From positions 1 through 64,000 of the forward strand of contig QXVZ01017950.1 in the NCBI GenBank assembly GCA_008931825.1: DNA of 64,000 nucleotides, given 5' to 3'. The DNA is from Phallusia fumigata. Taxonomy: Eukaryota > Chordata > Ascidiacea > Phlebobranchia > Ascidiidae. How positions within the stretch are numbered: the first letter of the stretch is position 1; every line of letters starts with the position of its first letter. The translations under genes were made by a program, and so were the position numbers. The notes under the pieces were generated by a model, which was given only the letters and a program-made list of their open reading frames with translations, searched no databases and was not told the DNA's origin. Shown piece after piece: positions 47,401 to 58,358 of the stretch.

Positions 47401-50400
47401 AACTGAATCACAGCACAACTTACTGGAGAACGAGGTCCGTTCAACAAGATCGGTCGCCCGGGAAGCGGCGGAGAGGGCAGGTGCGTTTTTATCGCAAGTA
47501 AACGAACATGCAGCAAAAACCGCTGACGCTATTGAAAGGGTGGAAGGTGGAATTCGACTGCTTTCCGGCCAGGGTAACGTCGTCTCTAGGCAACAGGTGA
47601 GATAGATAAACAGATATATTGTTGTTGTTCAAATATTTGAAGCTTTACAAACTTTGTTAATGTTCGTAAATATAGCTCGCAATATATTTTTGAAACGTGA
47701 CGTATTATAACGTCAGATTACACTTTTTCACCCCAAACGGAAAACGTAACTTCCTTTCCNAAGAACATGGAAAACATAGAGGGCACAAGGTTTGGCAATG
47801 CCTGGCGTGATTCACTTACCAACTGACCTTTGCTACAAAACAGGCAATGGGCTTGTTAACATTCACACTTCAAATGAAATTTGGTTATGCATGGTAAACT
47901 ATTATCATTTATTTTTTGATTATGGCAGAAGCCCTTTGGAATCAGTAGATTGCTGTGTACATTGTATGGCATTTGTAACACACAAGTAAATTTAAGAAAT
48001 AGCGTAACTTTAACATACAATTAGCTTTTCCATGTCTTGGAAAGAGACCCAATGTAATGCAACAACATCTTTTACTTGGTAGCCAACCTATACTTTTAGT
48101 TTCTAACTTCTATGATTGGTCATGAAAAAAAAATCTATAATCAATTGAATCAGCACAACTTACTGGAGAACGAGGTCCGTTCAACAAGATCGGTCGCCCG
48201 GGAAGCGGCGGAGAGGGCAGGTGCGTTTTTATCGCAAGTAAACGAACATGCAGCAAAAACCGCTGACGCTATTGAAAGGGTGGAAGGTGGAATTCGACTG
48301 CTTTCCGGCCAGGGTAACGTCGTCTCTAGGCAACAGGTGAGATAGATAAACAGATATATTGTTGTTGTTCAAATATTTGAAGCTTTACAAACTTTGTTAA
48401 TGTTCGTAAATATAGCTCGCAATATATTTTTGAAACGTGACGTATTATAACGTCAGATTACACTTTTTCACCCCAAACGGAAAACGTAACTTCCTTTCCG
48501 TCTATCTTGTTTGTAATAGCGCATTAAGGTGGCCATTAAGGTGAGGCGATGAAAATAAAATCGATTTACAAGTCTTAGCGTCAACGATATTTTGTCACTC
48601 GCAAGTGTGCTGTTGTAACAATATGTCGCTGACTTGTAAAATTGATTTTATTTTCACCATCGATCGACAAACGTAGCACCGCTGTGCGATTCAGCAAAAC
48701 CCAATCCTAACTCTTTACTCTTCACGTTTCTGCAGTACACCGGTACAGCTGAATCTGCTCGTGCTTGTGTAAGGGAATATTTTACTCGGCTACGAGAGAC
48801 CCTGGCCGCCCAGGAGGAGGTTGCCATAACAACCCTCGACTCTCATGTTCAGTCACGTGTAACCGCCCTTCGTCGGATGCACGATGACGCAACCGCCTTA
48901 CGCTCCCAGATATCGGCTGCACTTGGACACTGCAATAACGTACTGCGCCAGGTCTGTCGGTAAAACTGTTATAGCGCACGAAAAGTTACTTCAATGTTAT
49001 TACCACAATATTGTGGTTTGTTAAAGATTTTTGGCTTCCCTATCATCAGAAAGTATAGTGGCATGGATATTACATTTAAAGAGAACAGATAAAATAATTA
49101 AGATTTTATTTCTAAACTGGTCCGCTAAATAATACATTTTTGTGGACAGCTACCTGCAGTTTTGTTCCTTTTGCATATTGCATAAAAATTCCAGCATAAG
49201 AAGAATAACATTTTTTTGTAAAAGACGAATTGTATATTAAGGGGGTTTTGTATTTGGTCCCCACAAAGATTTCACTTCGTCCGTTGCCGCATTTAGATTT
49301 AAGTGTTTTGTTGATCACAGAACGACTGCACTGTACTCGCCGCTAGGTCGGAGGTGGAGGCACTCGATCACATGTTTGATCAACAACAACGTCAGTTCAG
49401 CGAACAAACGTCGGCAGCAACTGATGTTCTCGATCCCGCTATACCTGTTACATTTACTAAGGTCTGAAATAGATCTGTTAGGGACGAACTATGGTTTCAC
49501 TTGTCTTTGGCTATCCCCGAAACGCTTGCCCGTTCTGATTGAAAAAGAGTCGTTTGAGGCGACAACCACGTTCAAATTTGTTGCACACACGAAATATATC
49601 ACGAATGTTATACTAAGCGAAAAAAGTGTAATTTGGTAAATTATACTTCTGTCAGAAATTAATGTGGGATATGAGGACAAAGCACTTGGTAAGATTTGAA
49701 TCAAAAGCAAGGTCATTACATTAGTTTTGTATTTATGCTTTTTGTCCCATTTCTTTGAAAAAATGTACTTTTTGCTGCGTCTATACCTGTATCAATACAG
49801 TATTTACGTGTAATTTTCTCATTTACATTTTTCATTTAAATTTTGTTGTGTGACCCAGGATAATCGAATCCATATTGGTCGAAAACTTGAGATTCGTGTT
49901 GTGACGTTGGGATTGGATGGAGCTGGGAAAACCACATTGCTTTTTAAACTGAAGCAAGACGAATTTATGCAGCCGATTCCCACGATAGGTGATTGTTTGT
50001 CGACAAAGTTTCCGTTCTTTAATTGTACAAATGGCCAAGATTGGTAGCCAAACTAAATAATAAGTCTCTACATATTATGATACCCCGTCGTTAATGTGAA
50101 AAACACACAACCAGTTCAACGATCTACTGTTAATCTAATGAACGCCTGTTAATTCTTAGGCGTAACTGAATATGTGTTTTAGTATACACGCCGGTATGTT
50201 GAGTGTATGTATAGCTTATGAAGTCAATTGTATATTGTCCCCAATCAGGTTTTAACGTGGAAACGGTCGACTTTCGCAATCTACGCTACACAGTGTGGGA
50301 TGTTGGTGGCAAGCACAAGCTGCGGCCTCTGTGGAAACATTATTATCTCAACACACAAGGTAAAAACTGTACATCAGTCTATGGTTTTTATAAAATGTAC

Positions 50401-51224
50401 GAATTATCACTAAGCTTATGTTGATCATTTCAGTGTCACATATAGGACATGGTACGGGTTATAATTAAAAGAGGTTGTTTTTTAATCCATACATTTTCAT
50501 GCAGCTGTCTTATTTGTCGTGGACTCCTGCGACAGCGAGCGATTCGTGGAAGCTCACGCCGAACTTGCCAAGCTTATGTGCGAGAAAGATCTGAGAGACG
50601 CTGCTTTGCTAGTGCTTGCTAATAAACAGGTACTTACTGGGGTCGATTCAATGATTACAGACAGTGAGAGTGTTAGAGGGAAAAAAATATAACAATCCAA
50701 ATCAAAATTGCGCCGGAAAAATATGAGAAATATCAGTCGGCCTTTATAGTTCAGTGGTTTCCTATTCTTTTTCCCTCATTACTCATTTACGTTCAGATTA
50801 AATTGCAATTTACCAAAATATAACTAAAGATAGTTTTACCACAATATAAAAGCACCGTCATTTTTAGCTAAAAGGGTTAGCCAATTACCCACCCACTGCC
50901 CTGTCATCACCTATAAGTTAAAATACATCGGTATAGTTCATGTAGTTTTGGGACCACCAGGGCTGAACGCCTTTTGGTAGCTTCACTTCCAACAAATTAC
51001 AGTTTTATTATCCCGTGTATTTGTCACTGGCTTTTCTGCAACAGGACCTGCCAGGTGCAGTGCCATGCGAAGAACTTATCACAAGATTAAACCTTCACAA
51101 ACTCTGCTGCGGCCGATCGTGGAAAGCCTTGCCGTGTGACGCGTCATCGGGAGCGGGACTCGAGGAAGGTCTACTGTGGCTCTCGCGCCAACTAGTGGCC
51201 GCTGGAGTACTTGAGGTTGTATGA
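44475..51224 (+). CDS. TRIM23: TRIM23 (ARD1), RING E3 ligase with ARF GTPase domain
   Basis: TRIM23 joins an E3 ubiquitin ligase to an ARF-family GTPase on one chain and acts in NF-kB/antiviral signalling and autophagy (TBK1 activation) in vertebrates. Exons 44475-44549, 45105-45221, 45322-45510, 46532-46656, 46897-47050, 47414-47596, 48736-48951, 49321-49461, 49859-49988, 50249-50359, 50505-50629 and 51045-51224 join to 581 residues (human 574). RING at about 27-70 ([19 protein letters not shown]). Two B-boxes at about 128-215 ([46 protein letters not shown]). Coiled coil about 220-395. ARF domain 400-581 with GLDGAGKTT (P-loop), [13 protein letters not shown] (switch 2), NKQD and CDASSG. 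It ends [10 protein letters not shown], as in human (LDVA). Donors after exons 7 and 8 are the weak GTCTGT and GTCTGA. AATAAA at 51448-51453. Exon 6 is present twice because of a false copy. Confidence 0.96.
46262..46490. repeat. Dispersed repeat copy in TRIM23 intron 3
   Basis: Shares with the 38.7-kb copy the ordered blocks TTGGATGAAATTTGGGCAGT, TAAACATGTCAATGTGGTG, ATTTACCCTATA and, further on, AGTAGTGTGTAATGG with CACCCTTTTAGTT. One core only. It ends close to the acceptor of TRIM23 exon 4 (46532). Confidence 0.55.
47022..48499. repeat. False tandem copy around N at 47760 (TRIM23 exon 6)
   Basis: Bases 47022-47759 and 47761-48499 are copies, nearly identical over the exon and following intron and a little more divergent in the intron before it. 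Exon 6 is at 47414-47596 and again at 48154-48336. The right copy also has the last 29 bases of exon 5 (47761-47789) without its acceptor, and its donor reads GTTTGG instead of GTATGA. Exon 6 is 183 nt, so here a duplicated exon would stay in frame and could mislead a gene model. Confidence 0.85.
48547..48662. mobile_element. Small palindromic element in TRIM23 intron 6
   Basis: The left arm CGATGAAAATAAAATCGATT plus TACAAGTC returns as reverse complement in GACTTGTAAAATTGATTTTA plus TTTTCACCATCG. The arms are about 35 bases with a spacer of about 45. This is a foldback typical of small MITEs, but I see no clear target duplication, so the family is open. Confidence 0.5.
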
Positions 51225-52688
51225 TGTCTATGGCGCCACGAGAGGAATTTTATCGCTGTTTTTTAGTTTTATTGCTGTTGTGTTGCTGCGTGATTGCAAT
51301 GCAGTGTTCGATAGGCAAATATGTTTGAAGTATTCTGTGTTAAAAACTTCTGGTTTCGCTGATTGAAGTATTCGCCTGATCTTAAACGTGTTTCGACTTA
51401 TTGTTTCGGCGCCCGGCCAACGTGTTTGCCAGACGAGTGCGTTGGTGAATAAAAAATTTTAAAGTGTGCCTGCTGCCCATCGATTTGTTGTAAAACCACA
51501 TGAAATTTTTGATTTCGATTGTGTAACGACACATCGGTGTTTAATTACGTTATTTATGTGTTTCATTTGATACGGTTTTTATTGTCTTTCAAGGTGACAT
51601 TTCGTGTACAAACAACATTCATCTGCTTATTAGCTTTTCAACGCAACATATTAAGTTCCAATTTTAGTTGGTCGATTTTTGCACCAAAGCGTTCAAATAT
51701 TTTTCAGCTTAATTGAAGGTTTATTTGGCGTTTGATGGCTCAGTTAATATATATGCGTTTGTTGATAGTAGGCTTGGGTCGCAGTAAAGCAATAATTGGA
51801 CCGGCATTTTTATGTTCGCCCAAATAGAGGACCGAAACAAGATGTAAAAATAATTAAACGACCCCCCGATGGTTTGTGATACCCATGAATTTTTTTAACT
51901 TCAGCTTGCTCCTCGTGTTTCCAAAGTCATTAAACTCATCCTCACGTTGATGTTGATGATTGTTTTTGGTTGTTGTACTATTTTATCTAATTTTGACAAT
52001 CTTGTTAAATATTTGAAAGTGTCATAGCTATTTATGATGTTGTTCTGTTACGAAAAACTGTAATTTATCGCGCATCAAGCTTTTATTCGTTCGTAATTAC
52101 ACAAAGCAATGTAAGTCTGCAATCGTGTGTCGGTTACTCCACTGCTCCCAACCGGCGAGGATTTTTAGAGTTAAGGGAAGGGATTTTTCACTTGGCCAAG
52201 TTAATTGTGTAGTACTTCTTTTTAGGTAGACCAGTGGTCCCACACATTTTATCATTGCTTTATGTCACTTCTTGTGTAGTGGGGAGGAATGAAAATTCCA
52301 AAATTAGCGAAGGGGTAATGCAACAAACAGTTTGTTAACCATAGTGCTCGCCAGTTAACACCTTAAACGTTAAAAGTTTAAGGATTGTGGAGTCAACCAT
52401 ATCTCAATAAAAAGCACACGAATCAATGTATAGTCACACGCATATATTTCCACGCACCCGGATATTTACAGCTGAAATCATTTTAGGAACGCCGGACGGA
52501 GAAAAAACAACAGCGGAACATTCCCGAACACAAAGACACCACAAAACGGTTTTGTACAAACACAAACAGCGCCGCATCGAAAGGAAGTAAAGAGCGCAAG
52601 ATAAAAAAAGATTGCCGTACTAACGAACCAAAGCCGAAATTCAAATCAAAATGTACTGCTGGATTGCTACGGCCAATATGGGCAAAAA
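51225..52688. other. Convergent intergenic region TRIM23/MECOM-like
   Basis: Holds the TRIM23 3' UTR (AATAAA 51448-51453) and, on the other strand, the 3' UTR of the zinc-finger gene. A CAGTGGTCCCACAC stretch at 52230 resembles a hAT end but has no convincing partner. Nothing else recognised. Confidence 0.45.
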
Positions 52689-55600
52689 TTATCCCTGTAT
52701 TGCTGCAGTCTTGCGCACCAGTCGCCTCATGCCGTCATCGGTCAAGGTTACTGGACTGGCACTGACCGACGAGACATAAAACGAGTCGCATTCAGATTCG
52801 CCGCTGCTCAGCCGCTCGTCGTTGTGACCCGACTCAAGTAGGCTGCTGTTTCTTGAAAGACCGCTGCCACTGCTCACGCTGGAGTCCATTGAAGAGTTGG
52901 ACATTCGCCGAAAACCGTCCATTGCATTAAAGTTGCTGGAAGATGCACTTGGGTTGTGAGCGTCCGGCAAATGTTCGTTGGCGTACGTGTAATGAGATTC
53001 GCTCACGCTGTAAAATGTATTGTGTAAATTAAGTTGAAAAAAATCAATATAAAGACGCTTTCAAAAATCTGGACTCTTTAGTATTATAAAATCGTCGACT
53101 AGTTTTTTATATTCACGTTAAAACTTATTAGGAAAGGTGATTTATAATTTTCCATTTGCAGCTGTAAAGTGCAAAGTTATAGCATAGGACGGTTTTATCG
53201 TGTAGATTTAACAAAAACAAACGTTAATTACCAGCTGTACTTCTCGTGGTTGCGCAAATGTCGATCGAGGTTGGTTTGTTGTCCGAATGCTCGACCGCAA
53301 AGATGGCACGGATAGGGGCGTTCCTGAAAAAGAAAAAAATATAAAGAACCGTAGTTGGAAACTGCCTCTTATCTACATCATATGTAAACAGTAAACAAAA
53401 GCAGAATAACACAATAAAGTCCCATACCTTTCTGTGAATGTTTCGTATGTGGCGTTGCAGGTTTGACGAGATGGAAAAACTTCTCTCGCAGAATGTGCAG
53501 GTGTACGGTTGCTCGCCGGTGTGTGTCCGTTCGTGCCTGGTGAGATTGGCGCTTCTCGGGAAAACCTTTTGGCAAAACTTGCAAGTGTAACGTTCCTTAG
53601 TCGCTTGAAACGATTTGTTGCTGCTGTTTGGAGACAGCTGATCGTTGCCGAAAAAGGATGCGGGCATTCCAATGGAAGAAGGCGGCTGAGCATATAAACT
53701 GCCGAAAGATGAGAGTTGGGTGTTCAGGCTTGAATAGAGTTGTCCGTACGGCTGTCTTAGGTACCATGGAAAAGCGCCAAAGTGTGAAATTCGGTCACTG
53801 TGTGTGGGAAAATGTCGTGCACGTTGGTTTGCCAGAAGTGAAGTGCTGCAATAGCGTTTCCCGAATTGGTAATACAGATTTAATGGGTTTCTCCACGTTG
53901 TGGCATTGCTGTTGACTGCACAGGCATCGGTTTCACATTTTTTCGGAAGAGAAAGGTCAAGAGGTTGATCTGAGATCGGTTTTCGCGCCTGAAATGCCTT
54001 GGGTGTGCCTTTGACGGAAAACACATTGGGGAGGTTGGCAACAGTTTGTGCCGCGACTCGCTTTTCCAAAGTGCTGCGATACAAGATAGCGGCCGCGACT
54101 GCCTCCGCAGCGGAGTTGTTGCGCATTTCATTCTTTTGACTGTTGGACGGTGACAAAATGGGATTCCAGATTTTTTCCTTCGTTTGCTGTGATGGTTTGT
54201 TGTTATCCACACGTCCAGATGTTGGACTCGTGTGCAAGCCGAAAGCGGGCTGTTCAATTCTTAGATCGACCTGAACACTGGCGTGACTTACTGATTGGCG
54301 GCTGTAGCTAGCACACGAAGAAGCACTTTTGAATCTGCGGCCATCAGCATTGATCACAGTCATTGCCTGATCAAAGGACGCAAGGAAGGACTCTGCCCCG
54401 GGATTCGAACACTGAATCTCGACATCGGTCATTTTAGGCGGTGGGCTGCAGATGGTTTCAGTCCGATTGGCGAATGGAACGTGGGTAGGCAGCGGGTAGA
54501 GTTTGTGGTTGGAAAAACAAGTAAGCAATGGAGAAAATGGTGGTGAACGCGACCCACGTGGATATTGGATAGCTGGGGGTGAACTGAGAGGTGGATTGTT
54601 GCTGGTTAGCAGCTCTCGCATTTTCAGTATGTTGTTACTTTCTACAAAAAAGCAAATAAATTTCGCAAACGCGTTTCACAAAATGGTATCAGAACTTTAG
54701 AATAGGAACAAACAAGTTAAGCATTAGTTACCTTGCTGACAGCTGATTTTTCTTTGTGCCGGAGCAGTTAGTTCCGAACTGTACAATGTTTCGTTCGCCC
54801 TGTGGTGAATCAAGCTAAAACAATAAATTGTCGGGTTAAAAAATAAGATTATGGTTCTTATGTGTATTTTTGGAACACATTTTATGCAAATAATTCTCTA
54901 ATGCAAATCCTGATGAGGTAACATCATTAACAGGAATTAATCAGAGCTCAAAGATGAACTTAACCGAATTGGACGTACATTAGATATCGGACCAATGAAT
55001 GAATATTTAGAGGCTACAGCATGTGACCAACTATTTAAAAAATAGTTTCAAAATATTAGCATGTTACCAATTACGTGTTACGCCTGAATTATTCGCTTGT
55101 GCTTACCTGCTCGTTATGCCGGTGCGAGTGTGTACTGAGCAGAAGCGTCGGTGTTTGTTGAGCGAGTTTGCATTAGGAAAGAGTTGACGACAGGTGCGAC
55201 ATCTTATCTGGGCTCGACAGTCCGAATGCATGCGTTTGTGGCGGCACAGATTGCTGTACTGTAACAGAATTTAAAACTCGTTTGAGGTTTTGAATTTGAA
55301 CATGTATATTTCAACCATTTTATAACTACGTAACGCTTTAGGAACAGAAAACACGGACAAAGGGTAGGTTTATTAAAAACACAACTCCTAGTCAGATTGT
55401 TTCTATTTACAAGCTCATTGGGGAGGTTGGCAACATTATGTTTTAACTTAGACCAAACAAACTGTTTCTAGAGATTTTTAACTTTAGAGAACTACTAAAT
55501 TATATGCTGTACTTCAAAAATGTTTTAATTTTTACCTGTGTATAAGCTTTATGGCACACAGCACAAGTGAAGGGCTTAACGCTACTGTGAATGTGACGAT

Positions 55601-58358
55601 GTTGTTTCAGCCCACTGGCGGTCCCAAAAGCTTTTCCGCACTCTCCGCAAGGGTGCGCCCGAGCACCGATGTGATGTTGTCGAATGTGACGTTGCAAACG
55701 GCTTGCGTCGCAAAAAGTTCGTTCGCAGTTTTCACAGTTAAATCTGACAGAAAGAAAAATACGTACAAACCATTTTAATTTAGGCAACACTTTTTAATTT
55801 CAAACAATGGTAACTTACGACAAACCAGACAAATTAATGCAACATTTTTTTAGTTTACAGCAATGAGGACTTACAAAAAATCATTTAACTTGTTTCTCAA
55901 ATATGACACAAACAGAAAACAAAAATCTAACTTGCAAATGTAAATTTGGAATAAAATGTATCTACATGAAAATATGCTATAAAGTGTATTATCTGTCAAT
56001 GTAAGCCAATTTTCATTAAAAAAGTAATGATGGCAGAATCGTTCCGATACAAGTTTGGTGTTGTATGTTCGTCATTTAAAAAAAAATCAGTTATGCAATA
56101 ACGTAGCAAAGTACTTACTTTTTTTCGCCCATTTTTCCTTGACGCTTGCGTTGATCCAAGCGCGATTTCAGTTCTTTGTATTTGCTGAGAGGCGAGCTGT
56201 AGCCGAACTGCTGCCCGTACGCCCTATGAGCCGTCTTCTGGGCAAGATGGTTGGGAGGCATTTCTCGAAGAAGGCTCTGGCGTCGCCTCAGATCTCCTGC
56301 AATACACCGTTACATATTAAGCATGCTTTTGTTAACTCTCTGCTCATACATACAATGTCACAGTAAAACAAAAAATACCGCCGTATCATTATCACTTAAC
56401 CAACTTACCCTTTATCATGCTTGCTGTCAAAAGGTGTTGGTCACTGGAAACGGGTGAAGTTTTGCTGTCAAGTAACTTGGTCGTTGGCAGTGACACCGTG
56501 TCACCGCCCAGGTTCCTTTTCTGCTGTAAAAACGCATCCGTAAGATAACAGGTCATAAAATGAAAGGCAAACATCGCGTAAAATCAACGTTTGTTTTCGC
56601 ATTTACCTCCTGTCGGTTTCCCTCGTACCCAAGCAAGGGCGCAAAACGTCGCGATGTCCGGAAGTAGTTTTTCCAGCTGGGACTGAGAAGATCCGCCCGT
56701 TGCTCTCCACTGTCTCGACCCAATCCAGGCGTATCAGTCAGCTGTACAAGCGAAGTGCAGTGATTAAAGAGGTTGTAATCGACGATGGCACGTTATACGA
56801 GCAGCAAGGTGTTCTCTGTTAAACATTGTCAAAGCGCCGCAGCGACGAAACGAAACATTGACCTTCGTGCTATCGTTCGAGGAAGGTCCCGGACGCATTA
56901 TCAACTCATGCACCATCATTCAAAACGGCGTTGCTTGGCATGGACAAATATTTGTGTTTGTCTTATTAATGCGCGAGCTGCAGTAAACAGCCGCTCCGGT
57001 GCGCTCCGCGGTTTTCTGTCAATCTCAAAAGCGATTCCGGCGACAGATAGGGTCCTCCCAGGGTCCGCCAGGTTTATTGCAATCTTTGCAAACAGCGCGC
57101 TTTAATCTGACAAACATCCGACAATGATTAACTCGACGGGAGACACGGAAAAGCCTGTGGGCTTCATTAAATCACTTGTTGCTTCCAAATAACAATTTCT
57201 GCACTCGATGCTTATACGACTTCTCGAAGTTTCTCTAATTTTGACTAAATGAATCATTGCATGAAACTAAAACATGATATTTGACAAAAAATGTTAAAAC
57301 CGATCCGTTTATCGACGATACAGTGTTTTCGGAAAAAAGCTATTTTGCGATTTGGCATTGATGTTTAATTAGCCGCGCAAATTGGCGCGATAATTTACCG
57401 CTGTATGCACTTGTAATTGCGGAAGACAAACAAAGTCTGTGCCTGCCTGGAACCAGGTGTTGACTCGTGCGAGACAGCCGGCGAGCGGTATTTATATTCA
57501 TCTGATGTTTTGTTACCAGCAGTCAGAAAGGCTAAAGTTGGTATTTTGGAAACACCCCCGTCGAATTCAATGCCATCACCAGCGCGCTCGTCGTTTTGTA
57601 ACCAAGGCAAGAGAAAAATTATTCGAGTTTTATTATCGCAAGCAATTATCGCCCAGTGGTGCCGATACGCCGTGACGCTTTCGTGTCTCTGTCATACCAA
57701 ACAACTTTTCCGCAGCGATTCGGGGTCGTTTGAAGGCCCCCGACTTCTATAGGAGCACACGTGCTGCGCGTTAAAGAGTTTCTCGCTAATTTGTTTGAAA
57801 TTGCCAAAATAATGCGACGCACTGCTCGATTTCACTTCCAAAGCCGTCGGCTCTTATTGTCATGACATTTCCGATCCATGTGCTGTAAGTTGTGCTGTGT
57901 TAAGACTATATAGCAACCCCTTTCGTAGTATTAGTATCGCAAAATTATGCATTACTTAATTTCAGCAAACTACATCGACACGAGACTGTCAAGCATAATG
58001 CAGGAACATGTATTAGTTAGATTAAGTTAAAACTACTCAAAATTCTGGACCTATTTTGTAACATCAAAGTTTTAATAACAACGAGTTACAAAAATCGGTT
58101 ATGCCATAGTTTTTATTTTATTACTGTTTTTTACTTTGGTCGATTTGAAACAAATTTATCATGCACAAAATACTTAAATCGGGATCGCAGCTTAGCTTAA
58201 TACGTACGTACAAAACAAAATATATCAAAAACAAATACATTGCTGCACTTCACGCAATCCGCACAATATTATGTTCACGTTGCCACCATAACAATTAAAA
58301 TACCTCATTCACTCACCTTGTAGAAAGACTGCACGTTGTTACTGTTCATTGTACACAT
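52689..58358 (-). CDS. EVI1/PRDM16 (MECOM)-like zinc-finger transcription factor
   Basis: Nuclear DNA-binding regulator of the PRDM3/PRDM16 group, used in vertebrates in blood stem cells, fat and craniofacial development. Exons in reading order: 58358-58317, 56741-56607, 56523-56409, 56296-56119, 55743-55536, 55258-55107, 54814-54732, 54641-53428, 53323-53232, 53007-52689, giving 845 residues. The N-terminal cluster has four fingers (about 157-280): [17 protein letters not shown], then [40 protein letters not shown] and a C2HC finger ending LNKHRRFC. These match fingers 4-7 of human EVI1. The long middle exon has the CtBP-binding motif QPLDLS near residue 530. The C-terminal cluster has three fingers ([47 protein letters not shown]), then a serine-rich acidic tail. 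In this model there is no PR/SET domain and no finger 1-3, so it resembles a short EVI1 form. An upstream AG right before the start leaves room for earlier exons outside this model. Confidence 0.9.
56742..58316. other. First intron of the MECOM-like gene
   Basis: The 1.6-kb first intron is richer in CpG than most of the window, chiefly at 56.8-57.1 and 57.4-57.8 kb. Open frames here look like chance products of that composition. In a developmental regulator this is a reasonable place for an enhancer or alternative promoter, but no specific site is shown by the sequence. Confidence 0.35.

Noticed and set aside
50750-50975. Possible hAT element (CAGTGGTTTCC to CCACCAGGGCTG) in TRIM23 intron 11
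   Set aside because: Imperfect inverted ends and no target duplication.
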